Shown here piece by piece: positions 23,521 through 34,688 of a stretch of DNA of 64,000 nucleotides; the stretch's first letter is position 1, and each line of letters starts with the position of its first letter. This stretch comes from Otatea glauca (taxonomy: Eukaryota > Streptophyta > Magnoliopsida > Poales > Poaceae): positions 35,803,591-35,867,590 of the forward strand of contig CM070719.1 in assembly GCA_036346275.1 (NCBI GenBank). The letters are read 5' to 3'. A program made the translations under genes and the position numbers. The notes under the pieces were generated by a model. The model did no database searches, had not been told where the DNA came from, and saw only the letters and a list, made by a program, of their open reading frames with translations.

Positions 23521-23937
23521 TAGAGAGTCGTTGTTTTTGGGCAGCATCTAGGACTCGGTTTTCATGCTGTTTCTTCGAGTTTTAGTCCTGGAGCTGTTCG
23601 TAGTTAGTCTTTTTGCCATCCTCTTGATATTTCTCGTTTTTCCCATTGAGGTAGATATCAGCGGCGTGAGGTGTTTTCTGGTAGGAGATTTAGGCAGCCT
23701 CACTGGGATGGTCCAGCCTTTGCATCACGGCGGGCCAACCCAGTTACAGCTCCTAGATCATCTACTAGAGTTGCTACTGATCTTGTTAGTGTTAAACGTT
23801 AGAGAGACACACGAGTTCGATCTTCTTCGTAATTTGGTACTCGAGGCGTCGAGTGGTTGATAGATGGGTCCCCAAGTCTTCACTCTATCCCAGTACTGAG
23901 TCATCTTTCTCTCTTGTGTCTTGATCAGGTTCGTCGT

Positions 23938-26900
23938 ATGGGGAAGGGAGATGTTTGGATTGTCGACTCCGGTTGTTCTCGTCATATGACTGGAGATTCT
24001 CGATGGTTCTCTTTCCTAGTCCGAGCCCCCGGTGATGAGTTGATCACTTTCAAGGATGCTTCTTCAGGTAGAGTCATTGCTAAAGGTACCATCTTAAAGA
24101 TGTTGCCTTAGTGAGTAAGCTGCAATATAATTTGTTTTCTGTTTCTCACCTTATTGATGACTCTTTCGAGGTGAGTTTCAAGAGTAGCGCCTGTAGAATC
24201 CTCGATTCTTCAAGAAGGTTAGTTTGCGGGATTTCTAGATATGGGAGTCTTTCGTGCTGATTTTTCTGCTTCTTCTAGAGACTCTCTTCGTTGTTTGATT
24301 GCTTCAGAGTCCCGTGATCTCTCCTTCTAGACTAGGAGACTTGGTCACATTGGTTTTGATCATTTGACCCGAGTCAGCAGCCATGATCTCATTCGTGGTT
24401 TGCCCAAACTCAAATTGGTCAAAGACATAGTTTGCTCTCCTTGCCGACATGGCAAGATGGTTGCTTCTTCTCATCCCCCAGTCACTGTTGTGATGACTGA
24501 TGCACTAGGACAGCTTTTACATATGGACACTGTTGGTCCAGCTAGAGTGCAGTTAGTGGGTGGGAAGTGGTATATTCTTGTTATTGTTGATGATTTTTCG
24601 AGGTACTCTTGGGTGTTTTTCATGTCCTCAAAGGATGAGACTTTTACCCATTTTCGGGGTTTGGTTCATAGGTTGTCTTTTGAGTTCCTTGGTGCCCTAC
24701 GAGCTATACACAGTGATAATGGCACGGAGTTCAAGAACTCCTATTTTGAGAGTTTCTGCGTGGAGTCTGGTTTAGAGCATCAGTTCTCCTCTCCCTATGG
24801 CCCTCAGCAAAATGGCGTAGTGGAAAGGAAGAACAAGACCCTGGTAGAGATGGCCAGGACGATGCTAGACGAGTACAATACTCCTAAGAAGTTTTGGGCT
24901 GAGGCTATAGCTACTTCTTGCCATGTTTCTAATCGTGTATTGTTGAGAGCACATTTGCACCGCACTTCTTATGAGTTGAGGTATGGGTGAAAGCCCAGTG
25001 TTTCTCATTTTCATGTGTTTGGTTGCAAGTGTTTTATTTTGAAGTCTGGTAACCTGGATAAGTTTGAGTCTCGTTCATCTGATTGTATCTTTCTGGATTA
25101 TTCGACTTCATCTCATAGCTATAAGGTCTGGAGTTGCGATGCGCATAGGATCATAGAGACCTGTGAAGTGACCTTTGATGAGACTAGCCCAGGAGCTAGA
25201 CCTGACATTTCAGGCTTCCTCTGAGACCATCTTTGTAGAGGATGAGGATGATGGAGATGATGGTGTTCCACCTGATCCAGTCCCCTCTACACCTGAGGTG
25301 CCTCCTATTTCCATTTCTGCACCCCAGGAAGGTTAGCCCTTGCCTTCTGACTCTCCTGCAGCTAGTGGCTCTGCTACTACCTCTTCTGTGCATGAGGTAG
25401 AAGCCACTTCTGCTTCTGGACCTCCCCGTCATATTCAGCATTCTCATCCACCTGATCAGATCATCGGCGATCTGTTTGAGCGGGTCACTCACTCGAAATT
25501 AGGTTTGTCCAGTTTTTGCCTTCACTCTGCCTTTGTTGCCTCATTTGAGCCGAAGGATATGACTCATGCATTATCTGACGAGTCTTGGACTAATACTATG
25601 CATGAGGAACTTGAAAACTTCGAAAGGAACAAAGTTTGGCAGCTTGTAGAACGTCCATCTGGTCATAATGTCATTGGGACCAAGTGGGTGTTCAAAAACA
25701 AGCAGAGTGAGGATGGGGTTGTCATTCGCAACAAGGCTAGGCTAGTTGCACAGGGCTTTTCTCAGGTTGAGGGTCTTGACTTTGAGGAGACCTTTGCCCC
25801 TGTAGCTAGACTAGAGGCTATCAGGATCTTGCTTGCATTCTCTACATCCCGCGGCTTCAAGCTCTATCAAATGGATGTCAAGAGTGCATTCCTTAATGGC
25901 TATATTGAGGAAGAGGTTTATGTCAAACAACCTTCAGGATTTGAGAACCCCAAGTTTCTGAGTCATGTATACAAGCTTTCCAAAGCTCTGTATGGACTCA
26001 AGCAGGCCCCCAGAGCATGGTATGAGAGGCTCAAGTCTTATCTTCTCAGCCATGACTTCAAGATAGGTGTAGTAGACAAAACTCTGTTCATCAGACACCA
26101 TGAATCGTATTTTCTTTTTGTCCAGATTTATGTGGATAATATCATTTTTGGTGGCCCATCTCATTCGCTTGTGTCTCAGTTTTCTGAGGTAATGAGCACA
26201 GAGTTTGAGACGAGTATGATGGGCGAGTTGAGTTACTTTCTTGGCTTCCAAATCAGGCAGACTCGGGAGGGTACTTTCTTGCATCAAGGCAAGTATACCC
26301 GTGACCTCCTGAAGCGTTTTGATATGTCTGATGGGAAGCCGGTGATGACTCCTATGGCCACCACTGTTGTCCTCGAGCCTGATGAGGATGGTGAGCCTGC
26401 TGATCAAAAAGAGTTTCAGATCATGATCGGCTCCCTCTTGTACCTCACTACTTCGAGACTTGGACATACATTTCGTTGTGTGTCTGTGCGCACGATTTCA
26501 GGCCTCTCCTCGCACCTCTCACCGCCAGGCGATCAAGCGCATTTTTAGGTACCTTCGTGCTACCACTGATTATAGTATTTGGTACTCTTCTTCTTCTTGT
26601 TTGTCCCTTCGAGCCTTTTCCGATGCCGACTTTTCTAGTTGTAGGATAGATAGGAAGAGCACTTCTGGCACTTGCCAATTCATTGGTACTTCTCTTGTTT
26701 CTTGGTCGTCTAGGAAGCGATCCGAGTTGCCTGATCCATCACCGAGGCCGAGTATGTTGTCTGCGATCAATTCTTTGTAGCAGTGCTATGGATGAGATCG
26801 ACCTTGCGGTACTTTGGGTTAGACATAGAGAGTGTGCCACTTTTCTGTGACAATACTTCTGCTATTTGCATTGTTAAAAACCCAGTGCACCATTCTTGTA

Positions 26901-27079
26901 CCAAGCACATTGATATTAGATATCACTTCCTTAGTGACCATGTGGAGAAAGGGGATATCGCGCTTCAGTTTGTAGAGAGTGACCTTCAGTTAGCCGATAT
27001 CTTCACCAAGCCTTTGGATAGCTCCAGATTTGTTGCCTTGAGGAGTGAGCTTGGAGTCGTGAGCCCTTATGGCCTTTCG
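23938..27079 (+). pseudogene. Copia pol: protease, integrase, reverse transcriptase, RNase H
   Basis: Protease: WIVDSGCSRHMTGD at about 23,957. GAG-pre-integrase: RRLGHIGFDHL at 24,331. The integrase core has all three acidic residues (HMDTVGP, IHSDNGTEF, GVVERKN at about 24,521, 24,706 and 24,815). Reverse transcriptase runs 25,530-26,455 (NVIGTKWVFKNK, QMDVKSAFLNGYIEEEVYV, LYGLKQAPRAWY). The catalytic YVDD is YVDN at 26,129-26,140. RNase H is at 26,460-27,079 (SDADFSSCRIDRKSTSG, HIDIRYHFLSDHV, LADIFTKPL). Stops occur at 24,109, 24,328, 24,988 and 25,222; frameshifts near 26,457 and 26,735. Reverse transcription and integration functions are lost. Confidence 0.93.
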
Positions 27080-28893
27080 TGAGGGGGAGATGGTTTGTAT
27101 GTTATGTATAATATTGTTCCCTTCCAGCTTTTCTTTTCTTTGTGTTTCTTCTGGGTGACTTTGGGCTTGTTTTCCTGAGTTGAGTTCACTCACTTAGACT
27201 TCTGGCATGCTTTGCACGAACCACCTATCTTATGCTTTAGGTTGCTATCATGCGTGATTAGTTGTTCTCTCTTCTCTCGAGGTTGAGTTCCCTTACAATC
27301 TTATAAGTCTAGCAGGTGTTGGGCCTCCTAGGTAGACAGAGTCTGTGTGCACTCCTTAGTTGGGATCTAGAGTCAGCTTCCCTATGTCAGTCTCTGGGGA
27401 AGATAAGAGCGAGTCTGAGCCATAGTGAGTCTCTTCTATCTTATCTATGCTCTATAGCCATCCAGTTTGCAGTTTCTCGACTTCTTCTCCTCATTCTGTC
27501 TTTCTGGTTGTTTTTGAGTTCATTTGGGTTTTCCTTATGCCTAATCTTGATAATAACTCAACTTTAACCAGATTTGAGCATAAATTGATTTACTTGTTGA
27601 GGGGGAGCTTGAGAATATGTTCATGCATTGCATATAGACTGCATTTTATGTTTTATGAGCTTTGTCTATTATGCAATTGAATCAATCTTCATGAAATACA
27701 TCATGCTGTATTTTTTGAAGAAAATCACTAGCTTAGAGATGTCCAAGTTCTTTCATTATGCTAAGCTTATTAAAATCTGAAAATTGAAAGCTTTAAATGA
27801 AAACTTGATGAAACATGTTGCTTTTACTTACTAAGTTTCTTCTCTAGGAGTATTTACCATGATTTGTGAAATTTTAGAGTTCTCTAGAGTCCCTATAGCA
27901 ACTTGGGTGAAATTTGTTTGATACATATTTGACTCCTTCAGAATTGCTCATATGTGCTAAATTGAAAATTAAAAATATTGACTCTTTAGTGCAAAATTGA
28001 TCTCAACACTTTATATTCACGAGACTGCTCCCATTGCATTTGGGATGAACTTGAAATATATTGTGTATGACCAAGATCATTCTCTTAAGAGTTACTCTTT
28101 AGATGATCGAAAATAGCTTGAGTCAATCAATAAAATAAAAAAATGCAAATATCAAACACATAAATGGGTAAATAATGCAAATAATGTCAAACATTTGCAC
28201 CCCGCTATGTTTTTCAAAGTCTTAAAGAAAATTTGCATAAATTGAAAAATGAGCTTGAAGGACCTTATATGCACTTCAAAATTCCCTAAAGTATTGAGTA
28301 GGTTGAACTCTAGGTTTTCCTTTTGATCCTTGAGTGGTTTTGCTTCTAGCTTTGAAACTTTGTTAAGTTTTGCACTTGTCAAATCATGCTAAAATGAAAT
28401 ATTGTAAACTAAGTTTTTTTCATAAAATGTATTGGTCTTGGACATGTCTTACTTTAGTCATATTCTGAAATTGACAAGCTTGGTGTAATATCTTTCCATT
28501 TTGATCAATTGGATTATCTTCAAAGCTCTTTAGATTGCATTTCATGCATACATGTTGAGAAAGGGGGAGAAAATATGAAATCTTGATGCCTATATTGTCA
28601 AAAGGGGGAGAAAACGTAGAAAAGGCATCATTAAAAGATGAAAATGTGAATGTTCTTTTGGATTTTAGAGTTTTTGAGGAAAACTTGCTCTTTCTTGAAA
28701 TTAAATTCAAAATCCAAATCTTCCTTCTGGAATTTAAGCTCCAAAATCCTTTTTGTCAACTCGGTCATGGTTCCAATTTTTATCTTTGGACCAAGTTTGA
28801 TTTTGCAACTAGAAATTGCTTTCTTCTTATCTTTTTCAAACTCAAAACATTTGCCTTTTGTTGTGTTTGTCAATATACTCATCAAGGGGGAGA
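27080..28893 (+). other. Copia 3' non-coding region with repeated polypurine tracts
   Basis: No envelope-like reading frame is supported; the sequence is AT-rich with short frames only. GGGGGAG tracts lie at 27,083-27,089, 27,601-27,607, 28,563-28,569, 28,604-28,610 and 28,886-28,892. The last one immediately precedes the 3' LTR and is the presumed plus-strand primer. Multiple polypurine tracts are characteristic of SIRE/Maximus elements. Confidence 0.75.
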
Positions 28894-29068
28894 TTGAAGG
28901 ACCATGTGGAGGTCTATCTAGATTTGTGATGAGTATTTGACTTATATTTGAGCTTGGGTTGCTCTTGTTTGAGTTTGATTTGAATTGGATTTTCAAATAG
29001 AAGCAATTTGAGGTCTTCTCTGTTTTCCCGGTGCTAAAGGCCATGGTAGCGCGATGCTACTGGGCGAA

Positions 29069-29316
29069 CGGTAGCACCAGACCCGAGTGCGGTGTGGAAA
29101 AACCAGAGAGGGCATTTTTCGAGATTTTTGGCAGGGCGGTGCTACCAGCCATGCTAGCCCGGTGCTACCGGGCAAGCGGTAGCACTGGCCCGAGGAGCGG
29201 TGTGAAAATTCCAGAGAGGGGTGTTTTCTGGTTTTGCGCAGAGTGGTGCTACCGGCCAGGGAGCGGTAGCACCGATCCACCATGGGCAGTGCTACCGGCC
29301 TGAGGGCGGTAGCACC
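29069..29316. repeat. Hairpin-forming GGTGCTACCG/CGGTAGCACC array in copia LTR
   Basis: Arms at 29,161-29,170 with 29,177-29,186, 29,244-29,253 with 29,264-29,273, and 29,288-29,297 with 29,307-29,316 form 9-10 bp stems with 6-10 nt loops. Further arms lie at 29,069 and 29,138. The same stem sequence recurs once in each LTR's U5-side region (about 13,612-13,633 and 33,815-33,840). Confidence 0.8.
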
Positions 29317-30534
29317 GGCCAGAACAAGTAAAAGTGAATTTTAATGAGTGGACTTTGATGAATTTATTGCACATCTTTGTGGGCATTGCTATGTGAGGAG
29401 TTTCCTTGTTTTTGATGGTTGCAGGTCGACGATGGTAGATCATGGTGAGGCTAAGAATGACTGGGACTAGGCGAGGAGCGTCGAAGGTCTAGACGGTCGG
29501 TGATCGCCGGAAGATGATCGGAGACGGAGTCGTGGCAAGCCGTGAAGACAAGGAACGGATGAGATGCTATCTAGGCGCTGCATGGATCAATGAGGGCCAT
29601 TGGATGTTGGTCTAGTTGATAGGTTAGCGGGTCTAGTTAGTATGCTTTAAGATCCGTGCAAGAAAACCTATGTTGTGGTGGGTTTTGGGTTCCTGGATGA
29701 ATGGGTTAACCCTAGCCCTTGATGGAGTGCTCTAGGGTTTAGAGGCTTATCCAAGGGTGGTAGGTGTAGCCTTCTGTAACATCCCAGAATTTTGCTCATA
29801 ATATTATTCTCTCATTATTTGTGCATTTTATGTTTTTCTGAATTTATTGGATTTTTCTAGAATTTATTTGAATTTACTTTAATTAAGTATATTGAACCTT
29901 TGGTGAAAACTAATTATATATAGATAAAGCTAATATAAAGTTTTGCCAAAAATATTTTACTTGAGTTCAAAATGTATCAAAGTATTTATGAGAATTTTCT
30001 GGGATTTTTCCTGATATTTTAATTGCTTAAAACTTATTAAACTAATTTCTGTAATTATTTTAAATCAAAAACCGTTTTAAATCAAAATGAATAGTACTGG
30101 GCCGGAGCCCTGTATTGTGGCGTGTTCGCCCATCGCTATGAGGCCGCCATTTCATCGCCGCTACGAAGCCGCCAACCGTCAGATCTTCATCGTGTGGTCT
30201 TCGTCAAGCCACGTCGTCGGTGCTGCGTCGGCCGTTGGATCGCTAAGGGACGCGTGTGATTTAAAGGTGAGATCAGAAACCCTAACTCCTGCGAGCCGTT
30301 GGATCAAGATCGAGCGGAGGAGGTTGAGCCGCATTATTTAAGGAAGGGTTAGATCGCATCCGTTGGATTTTGAAGGTGCGGATCGGATCAAATCGGCTAG
30401 GATGCAATCGTAGCCGTTCATCGCATATCGAACGGTCCTCGCTCATCGTCTCCGATTCGAGTTCCGAATCCGCCGCCGTTTAGCAGGCGCCACCGCGTGA
30501 TTTAGGGTTGCTTTTTTTGGGTAATCGCCGAGGC

Positions 30535-30543
30535 TATTTAAAG
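30535..30543 (+). promoter_or_regulatory. TATA-like box of LTR copy e
   Basis: GAGGCTATTTAAAGTGCGG lies at the conserved promoter position, 760 bp from the LTR start; the same form is found in copy g on the minus strand. The following 380 nt contain no ATG. Confidence 0.6.
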
Positions 30544-31518
30544 TGCGGACCGCACCCCGAGGATCACCATCCTAGTGCGCACCCAGCAGCTCTAGTCGCT
30601 TCGCCAGGTTCGTCGCCGTTTAGCCGCAAGAGCTCGCCGTAGTTCTTCGTAGTGCCACCGCGGTTTTCTTCAGTTTTCACCGCCGTTTAGCCGCCGTTCG
30701 CCGTGTGGGTTCCGGTTCTTGATTCGCCGCGTCGAGCCGCTCCGGAGCTGCTACCTCTTCGTCGCCGGAAAGACCTAGTTCGCCGTCGGGCCTGTAGTTG
30801 TCTTCATCTCCGGGAACTCAGCGCCGCCGTGACATCACCGTGACTCGGAGCTTTGCTCAGCCGTCAGATCTTCACCGAGCCGTCCAGATCGTGCCACGTC
30901 ACCATTGTCAACAGTGTTCTGCTCGGGTAAGCGTTAGCCGTTATATTTTAGATGAGCGTTCAAGATTGAGCCACGTAGGAGTAGATCGTGAACCGTTGGG
31001 TCCGTGCGCGGATGTGCGACGCGTGTTGGCTCGGAAGCAAAAGCATTGTGCGTCGGGTGCACGGTGGGCAGGCACTGTGCCGTGGACGCAGCCCGTAGAC
31101 CGAGCAACGTGGCGCAACTCGATTGGTCCACGTGTGCGATGACGTCATGCTGACATCAGCTGGTCCACAGCACAGTACCTCGAGTCCACGGTGGACCAGC
31201 GCGATTTCGTGGACTGAGTCCATGCGCCAAAGCCACGTGTCTGTCTCTGATTGGTCCACGTGTCGCTTGCGCATTAATCGGTAATTTCCGGTTGAAAAAT
31301 AATTCTGGAAAATCGGATTTTCTAATTTCTGTATTTTCAGTATTTATTCAAACTTCAAAAGGCTATAACTTTTGCATTTTAACTCGGATTCGAGTGATTC
31401 AAATTTCTAAAAAAATTTAAAATCAAGATCTATTTAATGGTGCTTTTTATTTGAATTTTTGGAGCCTATTTACTCTCTGTTTTGGGTGTTTATTGCTATT
31501 TTATCTCGATTCGCGTAG

Positions 31519-31599
31519 ACGTTGAATTGCTCAGTGCTCCGGAGGAAGATTCGTCGCTTCAAGACCCAAGTTCAGAGCAAGACCAGCACCTGTTCCAAG
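31519..31599 (+). other. Conserved exon-like block, LTR copy e
   Basis: It is 81 nt between TCGCGTAG and GCAAGTTG. No ATG. The open frame contains APEEDSSLQDPSSEQDQ then HLFQ. Confidence 0.55.
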
Positions 31600-33965
31600 G
31601 CAAGTTGTGCTTTGATCATGTTGCACCTAATTTCACAAAAATTGCTATTTTGTCTTTAAAATTTATGCATGATATTTTATGTGTATAAATGATTTCAATT
31701 AATCTGGGAACTAGAGAATATGCCTATTTGAATTAAATCATACCTTGCCAATTGTATGCCATGATCTAATTGTCACCCTAGGATATGCAACTATAGTTAG
31801 TTTGTATTAATAATCAACATGGGACAAGTTAGACCGTATTAGATGCTTAGCCATGCCACGTCATCACATGTATCTGGAACATTGATATTTAATCTTGACT
31901 AATGGAATATGGAACAATGTTTATAAATTGGTGTGTTAGGTGTTGTCACACAGCGATATTAAGTTGTTGTGTCAAGGAGGTCACACAACTAGATTGAATT
32001 GTTGATGGCACGTGGTGCATGGTAATCAACTGGGGTGGTAATCATTTTAGATCGGGGCAGGTGGCAAGGGGCAGTATGCCAAGGTGGGCCTGTTGGGCAG
32101 AGGTATGTAGAAGTCTTGCCTCGGTCACTTTAAGGACTTAACCTTGCAAGCCTTTGACCTGAGTCTTTCTTGCAACCACACGTCTGGAATGGGACAACCT
32201 AGCCAACTAATTTGTTATGTCTAGATTTCGGTACTGCTGTGGTGTATAGTGAGTCCGGGTGTACGGGTAGACTCACATGGCGCAAGAGGGGGCTCGGAGT
32301 GCGGTAACCAGTCCCTTCCGTGTTGAAACCTCATCGAGCAGTACAAGGTCTAAACAGAGCATTGTAAAGGCTTTGTTATGGTCACCCACCTGTGAGGTGT
32401 TTGATTATATCGTGTGGGTAAAGTGCATAACCTCTGCAGAGTGTAAAAACTGTTCGAATAGCTGTGCTCACGGAATTGAGCAATGCTCGAAAATTACAGT
32501 CAAGGGTTAGACTTTTGTGAAACAAAACTTGTTGGGATAGTGGATTGCCATAAAAACCTGGAATTGACTTAGGATGGAAAATCCCGTTTACTTGAAAAGT
32601 CGAATCTATTATTTACTAATATTTGTTTTACTGCCTTTCAATCTATTTACTGTATTATTTTATAAATGCTGCCTTATTGCAAATTAGCCATGTTAGCCTT
32701 CCTTGGAATAAGCCAAGCATGTAGAATATTAGACTTACAATATTTTGTGCAACTTGCTGAGTGCTTTATGTACTCACCCCGCAACAACAAACTTCAGAAG
32801 AGGAGGAGTCTGCAACATTCTTGGAGGAGTACCACGACGCTGATGCTTAGGGTCCGAACCTCATCAGTTGCCTATGTTGAACTGGGGAGCTGCTACGTTT
32901 ACTTCATTTCCGCTGCTGCTTAATTGCTATTTCTTAGTTAAGCCCTGTGAGGCAATAATCATGTAAGACAACATTTATTATTAATTATTGAAGTTATGCT
33001 ATATTCCGATGTGTATGACTGTGATAGCATCTATGTTGAGCCTGTGTGCACTAGCGTGATCCTGGACTAGTGTGATATACACAGAGGGTTCGGATTTGCA
33101 TATTCGGGTCCCGACACCTTCCCCCTAGAAGGTTTTGAGGTTTTTGATACTCCTTTGAGCTTTGCCCACATGAATGTGAAGCTTTGTAACCTCTCCTTCC
33201 ATAAATGAAATGTTCTTCATTTATGTTCATGTTTCATTTCCTTTACGCATTTACATTACGCAATTTAAATTCCGTATTTACTTTCTTGCAATTTACATTT
33301 ACGCAATTTGAATTTGCCTCCCCTCCTTCTAATTGCTTACGAATCTTTTGCTGAGGTTTATGATTAATTCTTTCTAGAAATCATGTTTCAATCATCTAGG
33401 CTATCCATGTGTTCTTGTTGCAAGAAGTTTATCTTTTGCGTTCTCGAATGTTTGATCTTGTAGATCGCGTATCCTTGAGTTTTTTTGTGTCCCTTGCTTG
33501 CTGGGACGTGTGGGAAGTCATTCAAGATCACTTTGATCATCAAAACCCCACGAGCAAGCCTTGATCGAAGTTCTTTCGATTTTTGTCGAAACTTGGTGTG
33601 TTCTTCATTCCCGGGCAAAAAAGTCAGAACTTTGACATTAATCCCTTGGATTGAAGGTTAGAATAAGTTTCTTACATCCCGAGGACCTTATCTACCAAGT
33701 TTCATTGAGTTTGGATCAATGGATCAAAAGATTCATCAATTTTCCTTTTGAACCCGTGTTGAAAACGTTGTTCAATTGCCCGATTTTACTGTACCTACAG
33801 TAATCTAGTAATACCGGCCCCAGAGTGCGGTAGCACCGGCCTCAGGCTGATATTTGTGAAAATTGACTCTTTCACTTCCATTTGATATCTAAGGGTTTTG
33901 GCTTGGTTTCTTTGGGTGAAAATCTGCATTTGTGATCCTCCTTAGAGAACATATTTTAATTTGGG

Positions 33966-34320
33966 TGAAAACCGGCCCATCGCATTGCATATTTCAACTC
34001 AATATAATAATTGTGGATAGATTTGCACCCTTGTGTAATGATTTCCACATAGTGAAGTAGTTGCCGCTCATAATAGGGTGGCACAAACTAGCTTCTCATC
34101 ACAACCTTTAAATCTTTCCAAGTTTTGATGAGATATCTTCTGCCAAAAAATTGTTTCCAGCAATCATACACATAATATTCAAACTCTCTAGTGGCTCTTA
34201 TCACCTCGTTTGCTTTTGGAATCATTTGGATTCTAAACACCTGTTCCATTTGTACTTCCCTTGCAAGATATTCTTGTGAATCATTACTTTCACAGAAGGG
34301 ACAATGCCAATACTCATATC
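33966..34320 (-). pseudogene. Ty3/gypsy gag fragment
   Basis: The minus-strand translation from about 34,290 gives EYLAREVQMEQVFRIQMIP, then KTWKDLKVVMRS, a stop, FVPPYYERQLLHYVEIITQG and KSIHNYYIELKYAMRWAGF. The W-L-MR-RFVP-Y-L-LTQG-SV--Y pattern is the retrotransposon gag domain of Ty3/gypsy elements. It is truncated at 33,966 by the junction with the copia LTR. No pol remains. Confidence 0.75.
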
Positions 34321-34688
34321 ATGCCATGGTTAGTTAAACAAAAGAACAAGTATACAATTATTAATGTATGCTAGTATGTGTTAATCACTCAATCTCATCA
34401 TTGTTACCAAATTAAGTTCTCACTTTTCCAAAGTGAATTAAGACCGAAAACTTAGACTTTGGTTGTCATAGAAGTCAACAATGGTGATGATCAAGTGAAT
34501 AAAAGAATGAATCCAAAGCACAACAATGGTTGTTTGTGGAGCATGGTATGGAAATAGTTTACCAACTTGATATGAAATCTTAGATATTTTAAAGCTGGGT
34601 AATAATCCAAATTATAAATTCAAAGCCTAATTATTGATTCTTGTGAAGACATAAGTGATGATCAAAGCAACTCACACACAAAGATAAT
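34321..34688. other. Leader-side remnant of the gypsy fragment
   Basis: AT-rich, non-coding. It lies just 5' of the gag fragment on the minus strand and continues after the solo LTR at 40,594. No primer binding site was recognised. Confidence 0.45.

Larger units (their letters stand above)
29775..33116 (+). mobile_element. Long LTR copy e: complete solo LTR (3,342 bp)
   Basis: It runs from TGTAACATCCC to GGGTCCCGACA, with a perfect 5-bp duplication CCTTC (29,770-29,774 and 33,117-33,121). The related LTR at about 12,890-12,902 gives the empty site GCCTTCCCCC. Internal landmarks: CCGTTGGATC-like motifs from 30,230, TATTTAAAG at 30,535, an ATG-free leader to 30,926, donor GTAAGC at 30,927, ACGT-core cluster 31,135-31,262, exon-like block 31,519-31,599, and CTCTGCAGAG near 32,432. 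With no internal domain it arose by LTR-LTR recombination. LTR length and internal style suggest a Ty3/gypsy element, perhaps Del/Tekay-like, but that is inference. Confidence 0.93.
12833..33965 (+). mobile_element. SIRE/Maximus-like Ty1/copia retrotransposon with nested insertions
   Basis: The order is 5' LTR (truncated), PBS 13,805-13,820, gag, protease, integrase, reverse transcriptase, RNase H, a long 3' non-coding region with several GGGGGAG tracts, and 3' LTR. Domain order PR-IN-RT-RH defines copia. The long gag with coiled coil and two Cys-rich sites, and the repeated polypurine tracts, point to the SIRE/Maximus lineage. Two insertions (14,343-21,800 and 29,775-33,116) account for about 10.8 kb, leaving roughly 10 kb of copia sequence. 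Both outer LTR edges are deleted (12,832 and 33,965), so no target duplication can be tested. Many stops make it immobile. Confidence 0.88.
28895..33965 (+). repeat. Copia 3' LTR, interrupted by a solo LTR and 3'-truncated
   Basis: It starts TGAAGGACCATG after the polypurine tract and continues to 29,774. The sequence resumes at 33,117 or 33,122 (after the target duplication) and runs to 33,965, where similarity to the 5' LTR ends at AATTTGGG. Copia-derived length is about 1.7 kb. Compared with the 5' LTR, a net 32 bp including the TATA box is absent just before the insertion point. The 3' end is fused to a minus-strand gypsy gag fragment. Confidence 0.82.

Noticed and set aside
28583..29044. 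Possible envelope-like gene between RNase H and LTR of the copia element
   Set aside because: Only short Phe/Lys-rich frames on both strands; no signal peptide, transmembrane and coiled-coil combination in a single long frame.
30934..31274. Minus-strand frame in LTR copy e that has a close relative at 51,375-51,593
   Set aside because: The similarity follows from the shared LTR DNA; the frame runs against the LTR's own orientation and shows no domain.
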